A DNA stretch of 39,269 nucleotides, taken from NCBI GenBank assembly GCA_037388885.1, contig JARRJS010000011.1:1-39269 (forward strand), in the 5' to 3' direction. The stretch is from JARRJS01 sp037388885. GTDB taxonomy: Bacteria > Gemmatimonadota > Gemmatimonadetes > Longimicrobiales > RSA9. A model generated the notes under the pieces. It did no database searches, had not been told where the DNA came from, and worked only from the letters and a program-made list of their open reading frames with translations. Positions 17,224 through 25,497 of this stretch are shown one piece after another (the first letter of the stretch is position 1; the number at the start of each line of letters is the position of its first letter). The position numbers and the translations under genes are program-made.

Positions 17224-18153
17224 CTACGCGACGGCCGGCTCCAGCACCGTCAGCGTGCACGCGTCCGCATCCAGTCGCGCCTGCACGCCCAGCGGCAGCG
17301 TCCAGTTCTCGTGCGCGTGGCCGATGGGCAGGCCCAGGACGGCCGGCACCTGCAGGGGCGCGATGGCAGCCCGCAGGACGTCCGCGAGGGATGGATCGTC
17401 CTCATCTTCGTCGTCCGGCATGTCCGTGAAGCGACCGAACACGAAGCCTGCGGCGCCCTCCAACGCACCGGCGAGCCGGAGCTGGAGCAGCATACGGTCG
17501 ATGCGGTAGAGGGGCTCCCCGACATCCTCGATGGCGACGATGCGGCCGCGTGCATGGAGTTGCCAGGGCGTGCCGCACGCTGCCGCGAGCATGGCGAGGT
17601 TGCCGCCGGCGAGCGGCCCCTGGGCGATGCCGCCCAGGAGCGTGACCGGCTCCGGTCCGCTGATGGAGTCCGGCAGTCTACCCGCCGGCTCCGCCGCCCA
17701 CAACACGCGGCGGAAGCACTCCGTTGTGGCAGCGGGAAATGCCTCGGAGCCGGCGTGCGGGCCGTGGAAGGACACGACGCCTACGCGTGCAAGCGCCAGG
17801 TGGATGACCGTGTTGTCGCTGAATCCGATGAATGCGCGGGGCCTTTGCACCAGCCCTGCCAGGTCCACGTGCTGGAGGGTGCGCATGCCGCCGTATCCGC
17901 CGCGCACCGCCCAGATGGCTGCGATGTCCGGGTCGTCGATGGCTCGTTGCAGGTCGGCCGCTCGTGCGCTGTCGGGGCCGGCCAGGTACCCGTTCTGCTG
18001 TCTGACCGCGTTGCCCAGTACCGGCTCCAGCTCGAGCACGCGAACGCGGGCCAGCGCGATCTCCAGCTTGTCCGGCGGCACGGGACCCGCCGGAGCCACG
18101 AGCATGACCCGGTCCCCCGGGCGTAGTCGCGGCGGACGGATGAACGTATTCAT
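17224..18153 (-). CDS. LD-carboxypeptidase (peptidase family S66, LdcA-like)
   Basis: Murein-recycling enzyme that cleaves the terminal D-alanine from tetrapeptides in the cytoplasm. The 309-aa protein has the Ser-Glu-His triad of the family: S112 in GFSDNT, E209 in VAIEDVGE and H279 in PIGHAHEN. An acidic insert, DDEDEDDP (247-254), precedes the last third. Start at ATG 18153 with GAGG ten bases upstream. The gene is immediately upstream of the adenosyltransferase on the same strand, with a 33-base gap. Confidence 0.88.
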   Translation of the reverse strand: MNTFIRPPRLRPGDRVMLVAPAGPVPPDKLEIALARVRVLELEPVLGNAVRQQNGYLAGPDSARAADLQRAIDDPDIAAIWAVRGGYGGMRTLQHVDLAGLVQRPRAFIGFSDNTVIHLALARVGVVSFHGPHAGSEAFPAATTECFRRVLWAAEPAGRLPDSISGPEPVTLLGGIAQGPLAGGNLAMLAAACGTPWQLHARGRIVAIEDVGEPLYRIDRMLLQLRLAGALEGAAGFVFGRFTDMPDDEDEDDPSLADVLRAAIAPLQVPAVLGLPIGHAHENWTLPLGVQARLDADACTLTVLEPAVA

Positions 18154-18343
18154 GCCCGTAACCTCGCTCCGGCCCCGGACGTCCGCCAGACCCCGGTAAG
18201 TGCGCCCGGCCCCCGCAGCCTTCGCCACGCCGCCCCGCGCCGATCCGCCCGTGCCCCCGCCGATCCGCCCCCGCCCCCGCCCTCGCCTGCTTCACCGGCT
18301 CCGCCTATGTTGATGCATCATCACGCGGGCGGGAGGGCCTCCC

Positions 18344-18745
18344 ATGACGGACGAAGAACACCTCGCACGGGACGTGAACCGTCTCTACTGGGGGACGGAC
18401 GCCTCGGTGGCGGACATCGCGGATCGCCTGGACATTTCCCGACGGGCGTTGTACGACGCCATCGAGCCGGCGCCCGCGCATATGCCGTGTCCGGACTGCG
18501 GGGCGCAGCTCGGCTACCGGAACCGGACCGCGCGGGAGCGCGGCGACGCGGAATGCGATGTCTGTGGGGCGGAGGTGGACGTCGAGCCGGCCACGGCCCG
18601 GTCTCCAACGTCCGGGCACGCACCGGGCGAAGCGGAGGCGCCGCCGGAGACGACAGACGCCGGCCGGGCGCTTCTGCTGGGTGGCGCGGTCCTCACCGGC
18701 GTCGCCGTCGGCGCCCTCATCGGGCTGCTCGGTCGGCGTTCGTGA
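18344..18745 (+). CDS. Membrane-anchored HTH plus zinc-ribbon protein
   Basis: 133 aa with three visible parts: an N-terminal helix-turn-helix (SVADIADRLDISRRALYDAI, 21-40), a zinc ribbon with C49-x2-C52 and C71-x2-C74, and after a Pro/Glu-rich linker a C-terminal Gly-rich transmembrane helix (108-129) ending in RRS. The arrangement suggests a DNA- or protein-binding head tethered to the membrane. GGGAGGG precedes the ATG; a TGATGCATCA palindrome (18311-18320) lies in the promoter region. Its stop is seven bases before the aminotransferase start. I do not recognise a named family. Confidence 0.65.
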   Translation: MTDEEHLARDVNRLYWGTDASVADIADRLDISRRALYDAIEPAPAHMPCPDCGAQLGYRNRTARERGDAECDVCGAEVDVEPATARSPTSGHAPGEAEAPPETTDAGRALLLGGAVLTGVAVGALIGLLGRRS

Positions 18746-18752
18746 TCTGAGC

Positions 18753-20072
18753 ATGGCGTTCGGCGCCGATCTGCCCCGGGTGACCGTGCCGCCGCCGGGG
18801 CCCGCGTCCCGGAGCCTGGCCGCGCGGCTGCGCGTCGTCGAATCCCCCAACATCACGCCGCTGGAAGATACCATCGTCTGGGCCGAGGCGTCCGGCGCCA
18901 ACGTTCGCGACGCGGACGGCAACGTCTATGTCGATCTCACGGCGGGCTTCTCCGTGGCCGCTGCCGGGCATGCGCACGCTGCCGTGGCTGCGGCGATCGG
19001 TCGCCAGGCCGGCCGACTGCCCCACGGTCTGGGCGATGTGCACCCGTCGGAAGCGAAAGTGCAATTGCTGGAGCGGCTGGCGGCGCTCGCACCGGACCGC
19101 CTTTCGGTATCCATCCTCGCCTCGGCGGGCGCCGAGGCCGTGGAGGCTGCCCTCAAGACGGCGGTCATGGTGACAGACCGCCCCGGCGTGCTCGCCTTCG
19201 AAGGCGCCTATCATGGCCTGACGTACGGGGCACTGTCCGTTACGTCCCGCGCGCTGTTCCGGCGTCCGTTCCGGGACCAGCTGTATGCCGGCGTTCGCTT
19301 CGCGCCTTACCCCGGAGCCGTCGCCGAGCTGGACGACGCGCTGGCGCAAGCCCGCCGGATCGTGGACGAAGCGGCCGCCTCGGCCCCCATCGGCGCGGTG
19401 CTGGTGGAGCCGGTGCAGGGACGTGGCGGACTCATCGTGCCGCCGCACGGGTTTCTGGCAGGACTGCGGGAGCTGTGTGATGAGCGCGGGATCGTGCTCA
19501 TCTTCGACGAGATCTACACGGGCTTCGGCCGCACCGGCCGCTGGTTCGCCTGCCAGCATGAGGGCGTCACGCCGGACATCATGACCGTGGGCAAGGCGTT
19601 GACAGGCGCCTTGCCGCTCAGCGCCGCCATAGGCACGCCGGATGTCATGGCTGCGTGGCCGCCATCGGAGGGAGAGGCGATCCACACGAGCACATTCCTC
19701 GGCAATCCGCTGGCCTGCGCTGCGGCGCTGGCACAGCTGGACGTCATCGAGAAAGGCGGACTGGTCCAGCGTGCGGAAGCCATGGGGGCCACGCTGCGCG
19801 ACTGGCTGGAAGGCTGGGCGGCGCGCGAGCCCCGGATCCGCGAGCTGCGCGGCTTGGGCCTGATGCAGGGTGTACGCCTGGCTGGTGCACAGGCCGGCGA
19901 CGCGGCCGCGCTGGCCGCCAGAACCGCGGCGAGCGCGCTGCGGCAGGGCGTGCTGCTGTTGCCCGAAGGAGAGGGAGACGTGCTGGCCGTGACGCCGCCG
20001 CTCGTGATCACGGAACCGCAGCTCCTGGAAGCGCTCCACATCGTGGAGCACGCGCTGGCAGCCGTTTCCTGA
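18753..20072 (+). CDS. Class III PLP-dependent aminotransferase
   Basis: Fold-type I omega-aminotransferase, 439 aa. PLP contacts are complete: GAEAVEAALK (126-135), D252 in IFDEIYTGFGRTG and Schiff-base K281 in TVGKALTG. The motif set is closest to 4-aminobutyrate, acetylornithine or diamine aminotransferases; amino donor unknown. Start at ATG 18753, seven bases after the previous stop, without its own strong ribosome-binding site, so coupled translation is likely. It sits directly upstream of the sphingolipid-type genes but has no known role in that pathway. Confidence 0.85.
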   Translation: MAFGADLPRVTVPPPGPASRSLAARLRVVESPNITPLEDTIVWAEASGANVRDADGNVYVDLTAGFSVAAAGHAHAAVAAAIGRQAGRLPHGLGDVHPSEAKVQLLERLAALAPDRLSVSILASAGAEAVEAALKTAVMVTDRPGVLAFEGAYHGLTYGALSVTSRALFRRPFRDQLYAGVRFAPYPGAVAELDDALAQARRIVDEAAASAPIGAVLVEPVQGRGGLIVPPHGFLAGLRELCDERGIVLIFDEIYTGFGRTGRWFACQHEGVTPDIMTVGKALTGALPLSAAIGTPDVMAAWPPSEGEAIHTSTFLGNPLACAAALAQLDVIEKGGLVQRAEAMGATLRDWLEGWAAREPRIRELRGLGLMQGVRLAGAQAGDAAALAARTAASALRQGVLLLPEGEGDVLAVTPPLVITEPQLLEALHIVEHALAAVS

Positions 20073-20122
20073 CGCATACCATTGCCTTTTGAGGCCCTCC
20101 CCCGCACCTTTGTGCCGTGGCG

Positions 20123-21112
20123 ATGACGGCGGGCGAACGCGTTCTCATCACGGGAGCCACGGGGTTTGTCGGCTCCCATCTCGTATCGGCGCTGGCCGAT
20201 GGCCACTTCCAGCTTCGTGCGCTCGTGCGCTCGACGAGTGATGTGCGCCACCTCGATGCCCTCGGCGTCGAGCGTTGGGAAGCAGACCTGCGGGATGCGG
20301 CGGCACTGCAGAACGCCGTCCGCGACGTCGACACCGTGTTTCACCTTGCCGGGTTGACCCGCGCCCGGAACGAAGCTGAATTCAGAGACGTCAACGTCGA
20401 TGGCACGCGGCGCCTCGTCGATGCAATGGCGGAGAGCCGGCGGCCACGGAAGCTGGTTTACGTCAGCTCCCTGGCAGCCGTGGGGCCCGTGCGGAACGGG
20501 CGGCCGGTCCGGCCGGACGACGAGCCTCATCCGTTGACCGCGTATGGTAGAAGCAAGCTCGACGCCGAGCGCCTTTGCCTCGATGTGCGAGACAGATTCG
20601 CAGTCGTCGTGCTGCGCCCGCCCGCCGTTTATGGGCCGGGCGACCGTGACCTGCTGCCGTTTTTCCGGTTGGCGCGTTACGGTGTCCTGCCCGTTCCGTC
20701 CGGGCCGCCACGCAGGCTGCAGTTGATACATGCCGCTGATCTGGCCGACGTGATCCGTCGGGCCGGGGTCGCGGAAGCGGCGGACGGCATCTACCATACG
20801 GCGGAGCCACGGGCGTATGCGTGGCCCGAAGTGCTGACGCTGGTCGCCGACGCCGTCGGCCGATCGGGTCGCCGGATTCCGGTTCCGGCTGCCTTGATTC
20901 GCGCGGCGGCGGCCGCGAGCGAAATGGTGGGGCGCGTGGTGGGGCGGGCGAGCATCTTCACGCCTGACAAGGCCCGTGAGCTGCTGGCGCCCGGCTGGTT
21001 GTGTGATACGAAGGCGACCGAACAAGACCTGGGTTTCGTTGCGCGCACGCCACTTGCTGATGGGTTGCGGGAAACTGCCGCGTGGTATCGCGCGTATGGC
21101 TGGCTTGATTAG
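20123..21112 (+). CDS. NAD(P)-dependent epimerase/reductase, candidate 3-ketosphinganine reductase (CerR-like)
   Basis: Extended short-chain dehydrogenase, 329 aa from ATG 20123 (an in-frame GTG lies two codons earlier). Rossmann motif GATGFVG (11-17), Ser in YVSSLAAV (115-116) and Y141-x3-K145 are intact. In Caulobacter the ceramide-pathway ketone reductase CerR belongs to this epimerase-like family and is encoded near spt; here the gene is 23 bases upstream of the serine palmitoyltransferase. Enzyme class is clear; the ketosphinganine role is inferred from position. There is a 50-base gap after the aminotransferase. Confidence 0.75.
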   Translation: MTAGERVLITGATGFVGSHLVSALADGHFQLRALVRSTSDVRHLDALGVERWEADLRDAAALQNAVRDVDTVFHLAGLTRARNEAEFRDVNVDGTRRLVDAMAESRRPRKLVYVSSLAAVGPVRNGRPVRPDDEPHPLTAYGRSKLDAERLCLDVRDRFAVVVLRPPAVYGPGDRDLLPFFRLARYGVLPVPSGPPRRLQLIHAADLADVIRRAGVAEAADGIYHTAEPRAYAWPEVLTLVADAVGRSGRRIPVPAALIRAAAAASEMVGRVVGRASIFTPDKARELLAPGWLCDTKATEQDLGFVARTPLADGLRETAAWYRAYGWLD

Positions 21113-21135
21113 ATGGGCCGTGAGCGGAGAGCCGA

Positions 21136-22317
21136 ATGAGCCTTTTCGACAAGTGCGAGAGCTACACGATCGCACGTGAAGTGCAGGCGAAGGGATACTA
21201 TCCGTATTTCCGGGCGATCGAAGCCTCGTACGACACCGAGGTGGACATCGACGGGCAACGCAAGATCATGGTGGGGTCCAACAACTATCTGGGCCTGACG
21301 CACCATCCGCACGTTCTGGAGAAGGCGGCCGAGGCGCTGAAGCGCTACGGCAGCGGCTGCACGGGCAGCCGATTCCTGAACGGCACACTGGACCTCCATG
21401 AGCAGCTCGAGGAGCGACTGGCCGAGCACCTTCACAAGGAATCGGCCCTCGTCTTCAGCACGGGCTTCCAGACCAACCTGGGCGTCATCTCCACGCTGGT
21501 GGGGCGTGATGACTACCTGTTCCTGGACAAGCTGAATCACGCCAGCATCGTGGACGGGGCGCGCCTGGCCTTCGGTGTCACGCAGCGGTATGCGCACAGC
21601 GACATGGAAGCGCTGGAGCGGCGGCTTGCGCAGGCGCCGACGGAGGCCGGCAAGCTGATCGTCACTGACGGCCTCTTTTCCATGGAAGGCGATATCGCCA
21701 ACCTGCCGGACATCGTGCAGCTGGCGGAACGGTACGGGGCCAGTGCCATGGTGGACGACGCGCACGCGTTCGGCGTGCTCGGTCCCACCGGCGCCGGCAC
21801 GGCGGAGCATTTCGGGCTGGACGACCGCGTCGAGCTCGTGATGACCACCTTCTCCAAGTCGTTGGCGTCCCTGGGCGGTGTGATCGCCGGGCCGGAGCCC
21901 GTGATCCATTACCTGAAGCATCATTCGCGGGCACTGATCTTCAGTGCCAGCATGCCACCTTCGGCGGTTGCCGCCGTGCTGGCGGCCCTGGATGTCATTC
22001 AGGAGGAACCCGAGCGGCGCGAGCAGCTCTGGCACAACACGCGCCGCATGCAAGAGGGGCTCAAGAGCCTCGGCTACGACATCGGCGGTAGTGTGACTCC
22101 CGTCATCCCCGTGGTCATCGGCGACATGGAACCCATGCTCATCTTCTGGAAGGAGTTGTTCGACGCCGGCGTGTTTACGAACCCGGTCACGCCGCCGGCC
22201 GTGCCGGACCACTCCTGCCGCCTTCGCATCTCCATGATGGCGACGCACACGGATGAGCAGGTCGATCGGGTGCTGGAAGCCTTCGCCCAGGTCGGCAAGC
22301 AGATGGCCGTGATCTGA
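21136..22317 (+). CDS. spt: Serine palmitoyltransferase (alpha-oxoamine synthase family)
   Basis: Committed enzyme of sphingolipid synthesis: condenses serine with a fatty acyl-CoA to 3-ketosphinganine. Soluble PLP protein of 393 aa with K241 in TTFSKSLASLGG, H135 in NHASIVDG (ring stacking) and D207/H210 in VDDAHAFG. The N-terminal YYPYFRAIE, the GSRFLNGTLDLHEQLE block and the C-terminal MMATHTDEQVDR match my memory of Bacteroides-type SPT better than KBL, BioF or HemA. A biotin or threonine-degradation context is absent, and the flanking genes fit ceramide synthesis. GGAGAG precedes the ATG. Confidence 0.82.
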   Translation: MSLFDKCESYTIAREVQAKGYYPYFRAIEASYDTEVDIDGQRKIMVGSNNYLGLTHHPHVLEKAAEALKRYGSGCTGSRFLNGTLDLHEQLEERLAEHLHKESALVFSTGFQTNLGVISTLVGRDDYLFLDKLNHASIVDGARLAFGVTQRYAHSDMEALERRLAQAPTEAGKLIVTDGLFSMEGDIANLPDIVQLAERYGASAMVDDAHAFGVLGPTGAGTAEHFGLDDRVELVMTTFSKSLASLGGVIAGPEPVIHYLKHHSRALIFSASMPPSAVAAVLAALDVIQEEPERREQLWHNTRRMQEGLKSLGYDIGGSVTPVIPVVIGDMEPMLIFWKELFDAGVFTNPVTPPAVPDHSCRLRISMMATHTDEQVDRVLEAFAQVGKQMAVI

Positions 22318-22337
22318 ACGGGGAGTACGGGAGCGGA

Positions 22338-23504
22338 ATGAGCCAACCGGAACAAACTCGGGAGCACGAAACCTCGGACGCGGTCGTCGCACCGGTTCGC
22401 GGTCGCGGCATGCAGCAGTTCATCCGACTGCCCTGGCAGATCTACGCGGACGATCCTCTGTGGGTGCCGCCCCTCATCTCGGACCAGCGCAAGCTGTTCG
22501 ATCGATCGAAGCATCCGTTCCACGAACACGCAGACGTGGAGTACTTCATGGCGTGGCGCGGATCACGACCGGTGGGCCGCATCGCCGCATTCATCAACCA
22601 CCGCTACGACGAATTTCACGGAGACCACACCGGCTTTTTCGGCTTCTTCGAGTGCATCAACGATCCGGGTGTCGCCCGCGGCCTCCTGGAGACGGCCGAG
22701 TCCTGGGTACGGGAGCACGGGGCCCGCAGTATCATGGGGCCCTTCAACTTCTCGACCAACGACGAGTCGCATTCCCCGGGCATCCTGCTGGATGGCTTCG
22801 ACAAGCCGCCCGCCGTGTTGATGGCTCACGGCAGGCCGTACTACCAGGAGCTGATGGAGAGCGCCGGGTACGGGAAAGCCGAAGACCTGCTCGCCTACTG
22901 GATCGATTCCAACGAGACGCCGGAGCGACTGGGGCAGGCCGTTGAGCGCATCGAGCGCTCCATCGACGGGTTCAGCACCCGGCCGGTCAATCTGAAGAAG
23001 CTGGACCAGGAGGTGGAGCTCATCCAGGAGATCTACAACAGCGCCTGGGAGCAGAACTGGGGCTTCGTGCCGCTGACGGAGAAGGAGATCGAGCACCTGG
23101 CCGATGAGCTCAAGTTCATCGTGGAGCCGCGCTACGCCCTCCTGGCGTTCATCAATGGCGACCCGGCCGGGTTCACCCTGACACTGCCGGACTTCAATCA
23201 GGCGCTGAAGCACGTGAACGGGCGGTTGCTGCCGTTCGGCCTGCTGAAGCTGCTGTGGTACCGCCGCAAGATCGACAAGGCGCGCGTGTTCGCGCTGGGT
23301 CTCAAGCCCGAGTACCGCGGTCTCGGCATCGACGTGATCTTCTTCACGCGCGCGTACATGACCGCGCGCGAGTTAGGGCACACGGGCGGCGAGTGCTCGT
23401 GGATCCTGGAGGACAACTGGAAGATGCGGCGCGGACTGGAGAAGGTCGGCGCCTATGTATACAAGACATACCGCGTGTACCAGAAGGACACGGGTGGCAC
23501 CTGA
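22338..23504 (+). CDS. GNAT-fold acyltransferase, candidate bacterial ceramide synthase (bCerS-like)
   Basis: A 388-aa protein with two GNAT-like halves. Residues 22-70 contain RLPWQIYADDPLWVPPL, and the second half carries an acyl-CoA loop EYRGLG (325-330) and the late GNAT pattern ILEDNWKMRRGLEKVGAYVYKTYRVY. Bacterial ceramide synthases described in Caulobacter are GNAT-type N-acyltransferases unrelated to eukaryotic ones; a gene of this type directly after SPT makes N-acylation of sphinganine the most likely job. That assignment is inference. GGGAG precedes the ATG, and 20 bases separate it from spt. Confidence 0.65.
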   Translation: MSQPEQTREHETSDAVVAPVRGRGMQQFIRLPWQIYADDPLWVPPLISDQRKLFDRSKHPFHEHADVEYFMAWRGSRPVGRIAAFINHRYDEFHGDHTGFFGFFECINDPGVARGLLETAESWVREHGARSIMGPFNFSTNDESHSPGILLDGFDKPPAVLMAHGRPYYQELMESAGYGKAEDLLAYWIDSNETPERLGQAVERIERSIDGFSTRPVNLKKLDQEVELIQEIYNSAWEQNWGFVPLTEKEIEHLADELKFIVEPRYALLAFINGDPAGFTLTLPDFNQALKHVNGRLLPFGLLKLLWYRRKIDKARVFALGLKPEYRGLGIDVIFFTRAYMTARELGHTGGECSWILEDNWKMRRGLEKVGAYVYKTYRVYQKDTGGT

Positions 23505-24390
23505 CCCGCATCCGCGGCCCATTGACCGCGTTTTTGCGGCCTATGCCCTCATCAGTGCGCTGGCGCTGTTGTTCCCCCATCACGGCTTTATCTGGCCGGC
23601 CCTCGTAACCATCCATCTCCTGGCGGCGGCGGCGGCGCTCCGCCTGCCGCCGATGCGGCGCGTCACCGTTGCGGTCACCCACGCCAGGCCGCGCTTCGCC
23701 CGCGCCGTGCACGATTGGTACGCCCTGGCCCTGGTGCCGGCACTCTACACGGAGGTGGCCGTGCTCAACCAGGCGGTCTGGAACGGCCGTTACTTCGACC
23801 CGGTCATCCAGCATGTGGAGGCGACGGTGTTCGGCGGCCAGCCGAGTCGCCAGCTGGCGGCGGCGCTGCCCTACCCGGTGTTGTCCGAGTTCCTTCACGC
23901 CGCGTACCTGTCGTACTATCTCGTCATCTTCGGACCTTCGGTCGTGCTGTATGTGATGGGGCGGGTGCATGCCTTTCGCGTTGTCACCTTCGGGGTCGTG
24001 CTCACCTTCCTGCTGTCGTACGTCGTGTTCATCTTCTTTCCGGTGCAGGGCCCGCGGTATCTGTTTCCGGCACCGGACGGTGCCCTGGCCGGCGGGCTGG
24101 TGAACCGCGCGAGCCACTGGCTGCTGGAACATGGTTCCGCCCGCGGCGCTGCATTCCCGTCGTCGCACATGGGCGTCGCCACGGTGCAGGCGGTGCTGGC
24201 GTACCGGTACATGCGACCGGTCTTCCCCCTGTTTGTGCTGATCGCCCTGGCATTGGGGTTCGGCGCCATCTATTCCGGCTTCCATTATGCAACCGACATG
24301 GTGGTCGGTGCGTTTGCAGGCGTGGTGCTCGGGCTCCTGGTGCCGCGGGTGTATGTGATGCTGGGGCGGCAGGAACCGACGGCGCCCTGA
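23494..24390 (+). CDS. PAP2-superfamily membrane enzyme, possible phosphosphingolipid headgroup synthase
   Basis: Integral membrane protein of 298 aa with about six helices. It has the PAP2 motifs PSSH (222-225, H225) and SGFHYATD (261-268, H264 and D268), but FPVQGPRY (182-189) replaces the usual KX6RP motif, a pattern seen in inositol-phosphorylceramide-synthase-like PAP2_3 proteins. In the cluster it could transfer a phospho-headgroup to ceramide or dephosphorylate a lipid. Start is GTG 23494, overlapping the acyltransferase end by 11 bases, with AAGGA upstream; a longer frame to 23455 is unlikely. Confidence 0.75.
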   Translation: MAPDPHPRPIDRVFAAYALISALALLFPHHGFIWPALVTIHLLAAAAALRLPPMRRVTVAVTHARPRFARAVHDWYALALVPALYTEVAVLNQAVWNGRYFDPVIQHVEATVFGGQPSRQLAAALPYPVLSEFLHAAYLSYYLVIFGPSVVLYVMGRVHAFRVVTFGVVLTFLLSYVVFIFFPVQGPRYLFPAPDGALAGGLVNRASHWLLEHGSARGAAFPSSHMGVATVQAVLAYRYMRPVFPLFVLIALALGFGAIYSGFHYATDMVVGAFAGVVLGLLVPRVYVMLGRQEPTAP

Positions 24391-24408
24391 CGGGAGGGCA
24401 CCAAGGCG

Positions 24409-25152
24409 ATGGATTCCGGACGACGGCAACGGATACTCAACGCGCTGGCCGTGGTGGCCGGCTCCGCCCTGGTGTGGCTGGCATCGCCCGAGCTCGCCTG
24501 GCCTGCCCGTCTCATGACGACGTTTCTGCTGGTCATCATGCCGGCGCTGCTGTTGGTGCAGGGCCGGCTGGCGAACCGTGTGCCGGTGGGCATCAGCCGC
24601 GCCGACCTCTATCTGTCTTCCGTGATCAGCGTCTGGATTCTCGCCGCAGTAGCCCTTGCCGCGGCCTGGGCCAGTGGCTTCACGGCCCGCCTCCTGGGTC
24701 TGGTGGCACAGGCTCCCGGGCGCCTCGCGCTGGCGGCGGCCGTCACCACCGCAATCGGCCTGGCCGCCATGATCGTCGGACGGCTCCTGCGATTGCCGGA
24801 GACCGCGCTCCTCAGGTTCATCCTGCCGCGGACGCCGCGCGAGCGCGTGCTGTTCGTCGGCGTTTCCCTGTCCGCCGGCATTGCCGAGGAGCTCGTGTTC
24901 CGCGGCTTCCTCATCCCCGCGCTGCAGGCAGCCACCGACAGTCTCTGGCTGGCCGTGGCGCTGAGCTCCTGCGCTTTCGGACTCATCCATTCCTACCAGG
25001 GCACGTCGGGCGCGCTGCGCGCCTCGTTCCTCGGCGTGCTGCTCGCTCTGCCCTTCGTCGCTTTGGGTTCCGTCCTGCCGGGCATGGCCGCCCACGCCGC
25101 ACTGGACATTATCGGGGGACTGTGGCTCGGGAACTGGCTGGTCCGTCGTTGA
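24409..25152 (+). CDS. CPBP family intramembrane glutamic endopeptidase
   Basis: Membrane protease homologue (Abi/CAAX-protease-like), 247 aa, with about seven hydrophobic segments. The catalytic motif EExxxR is E160-E161-x3-R165 in IAEELVFRG, followed by H194 in FGLIHSYQG and H229 in GMAAHAALD. Bacterial members process membrane proteins or peptides; substrate unknown. Last gene of the seven-gene plus-strand run, 18 bases after the PAP2 gene, with GGGAGGG at 24391-24397. No terminator is obvious after it. Confidence 0.85.
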   Translation: MDSGRRQRILNALAVVAGSALVWLASPELAWPARLMTTFLLVIMPALLLVQGRLANRVPVGISRADLYLSSVISVWILAAVALAAAWASGFTARLLGLVAQAPGRLALAAAVTTAIGLAAMIVGRLLRLPETALLRFILPRTPRERVLFVGVSLSAGIAEELVFRGFLIPALQAATDSLWLAVALSSCAFGLIHSYQGTSGALRASFLGVLLALPFVALGSVLPGMAAHAALDIIGGLWLGNWLVRR

Positions 25153-25200
25153 CAGGGGTTGCGTGGACGTTCCGACGCGGATCATATTCGGGAAACACCC

Positions 25201-25497
25201 TATAATTCCACCCGGGGCCCTCCCCGGCAAAACGGTCCAGAGTTGGGAAAAGTGTAGCCGGACGCGGCATGTGTCCTGGCCGGGAACGTCGCACGTGTGG
25301 CATGTGCACGCGATCCTGGCGGCCGTCGTGGTGTACCAAAAGGTGCAGCATGGAACCGCAGGGTGGAGGTTTACGAGCATATCCGCGCCGAAACGCGCCG
25401 CATCGAGCGGACGTAGGGAAAAGAGAGGTGCGGAACGACCCTTGCGGCAGATGTTGGCAGTTGCGGGCGGCTTAGCCTGCTGGCAGGAGAGGCAACC
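25201..25497 (+). promoter_or_regulatory. Perfect -10 box and long structured leader
   Basis: TATAAT at 25201-25206 is the best -10 box in the window, although no matching -35 is seen. Downstream are three hairpins: 25212-25217 with 25222-25227 (CCGGGG/CCCCGG), 25257-25265 with 25271-25280 (one bulge), and 25291-25297 with 25301-25307 (one G-U). The predicted untranslated leader is about 285 bases long. It fills the gene-free stretch 25153-25497; I see no match to a known riboswitch. A separate small RNA is an alternative. Confidence 0.5.

Noticed and set aside
17401..17425. Another copy of the GACGAAGAC-type intergenic element
   Set aside because: The triplets here encode the Asp/Glu run DDEDEDD inside the LD-carboxypeptidase gene, so coding explains them.
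21136..22317. 2-amino-3-ketobutyrate CoA ligase or BioF as identity of the synthase
   Set aside because: No threonine dehydrogenase or biotin genes are adjacent, and the N-terminal and C-terminal signatures fit SPT better; phylogeny would settle it.
25149..25154. TTGACA as -35 partner of TATAAT 25201
   Set aside because: The spacing of 46 bases is far too long, and no -10 lies 17 bases after this TTGACA.
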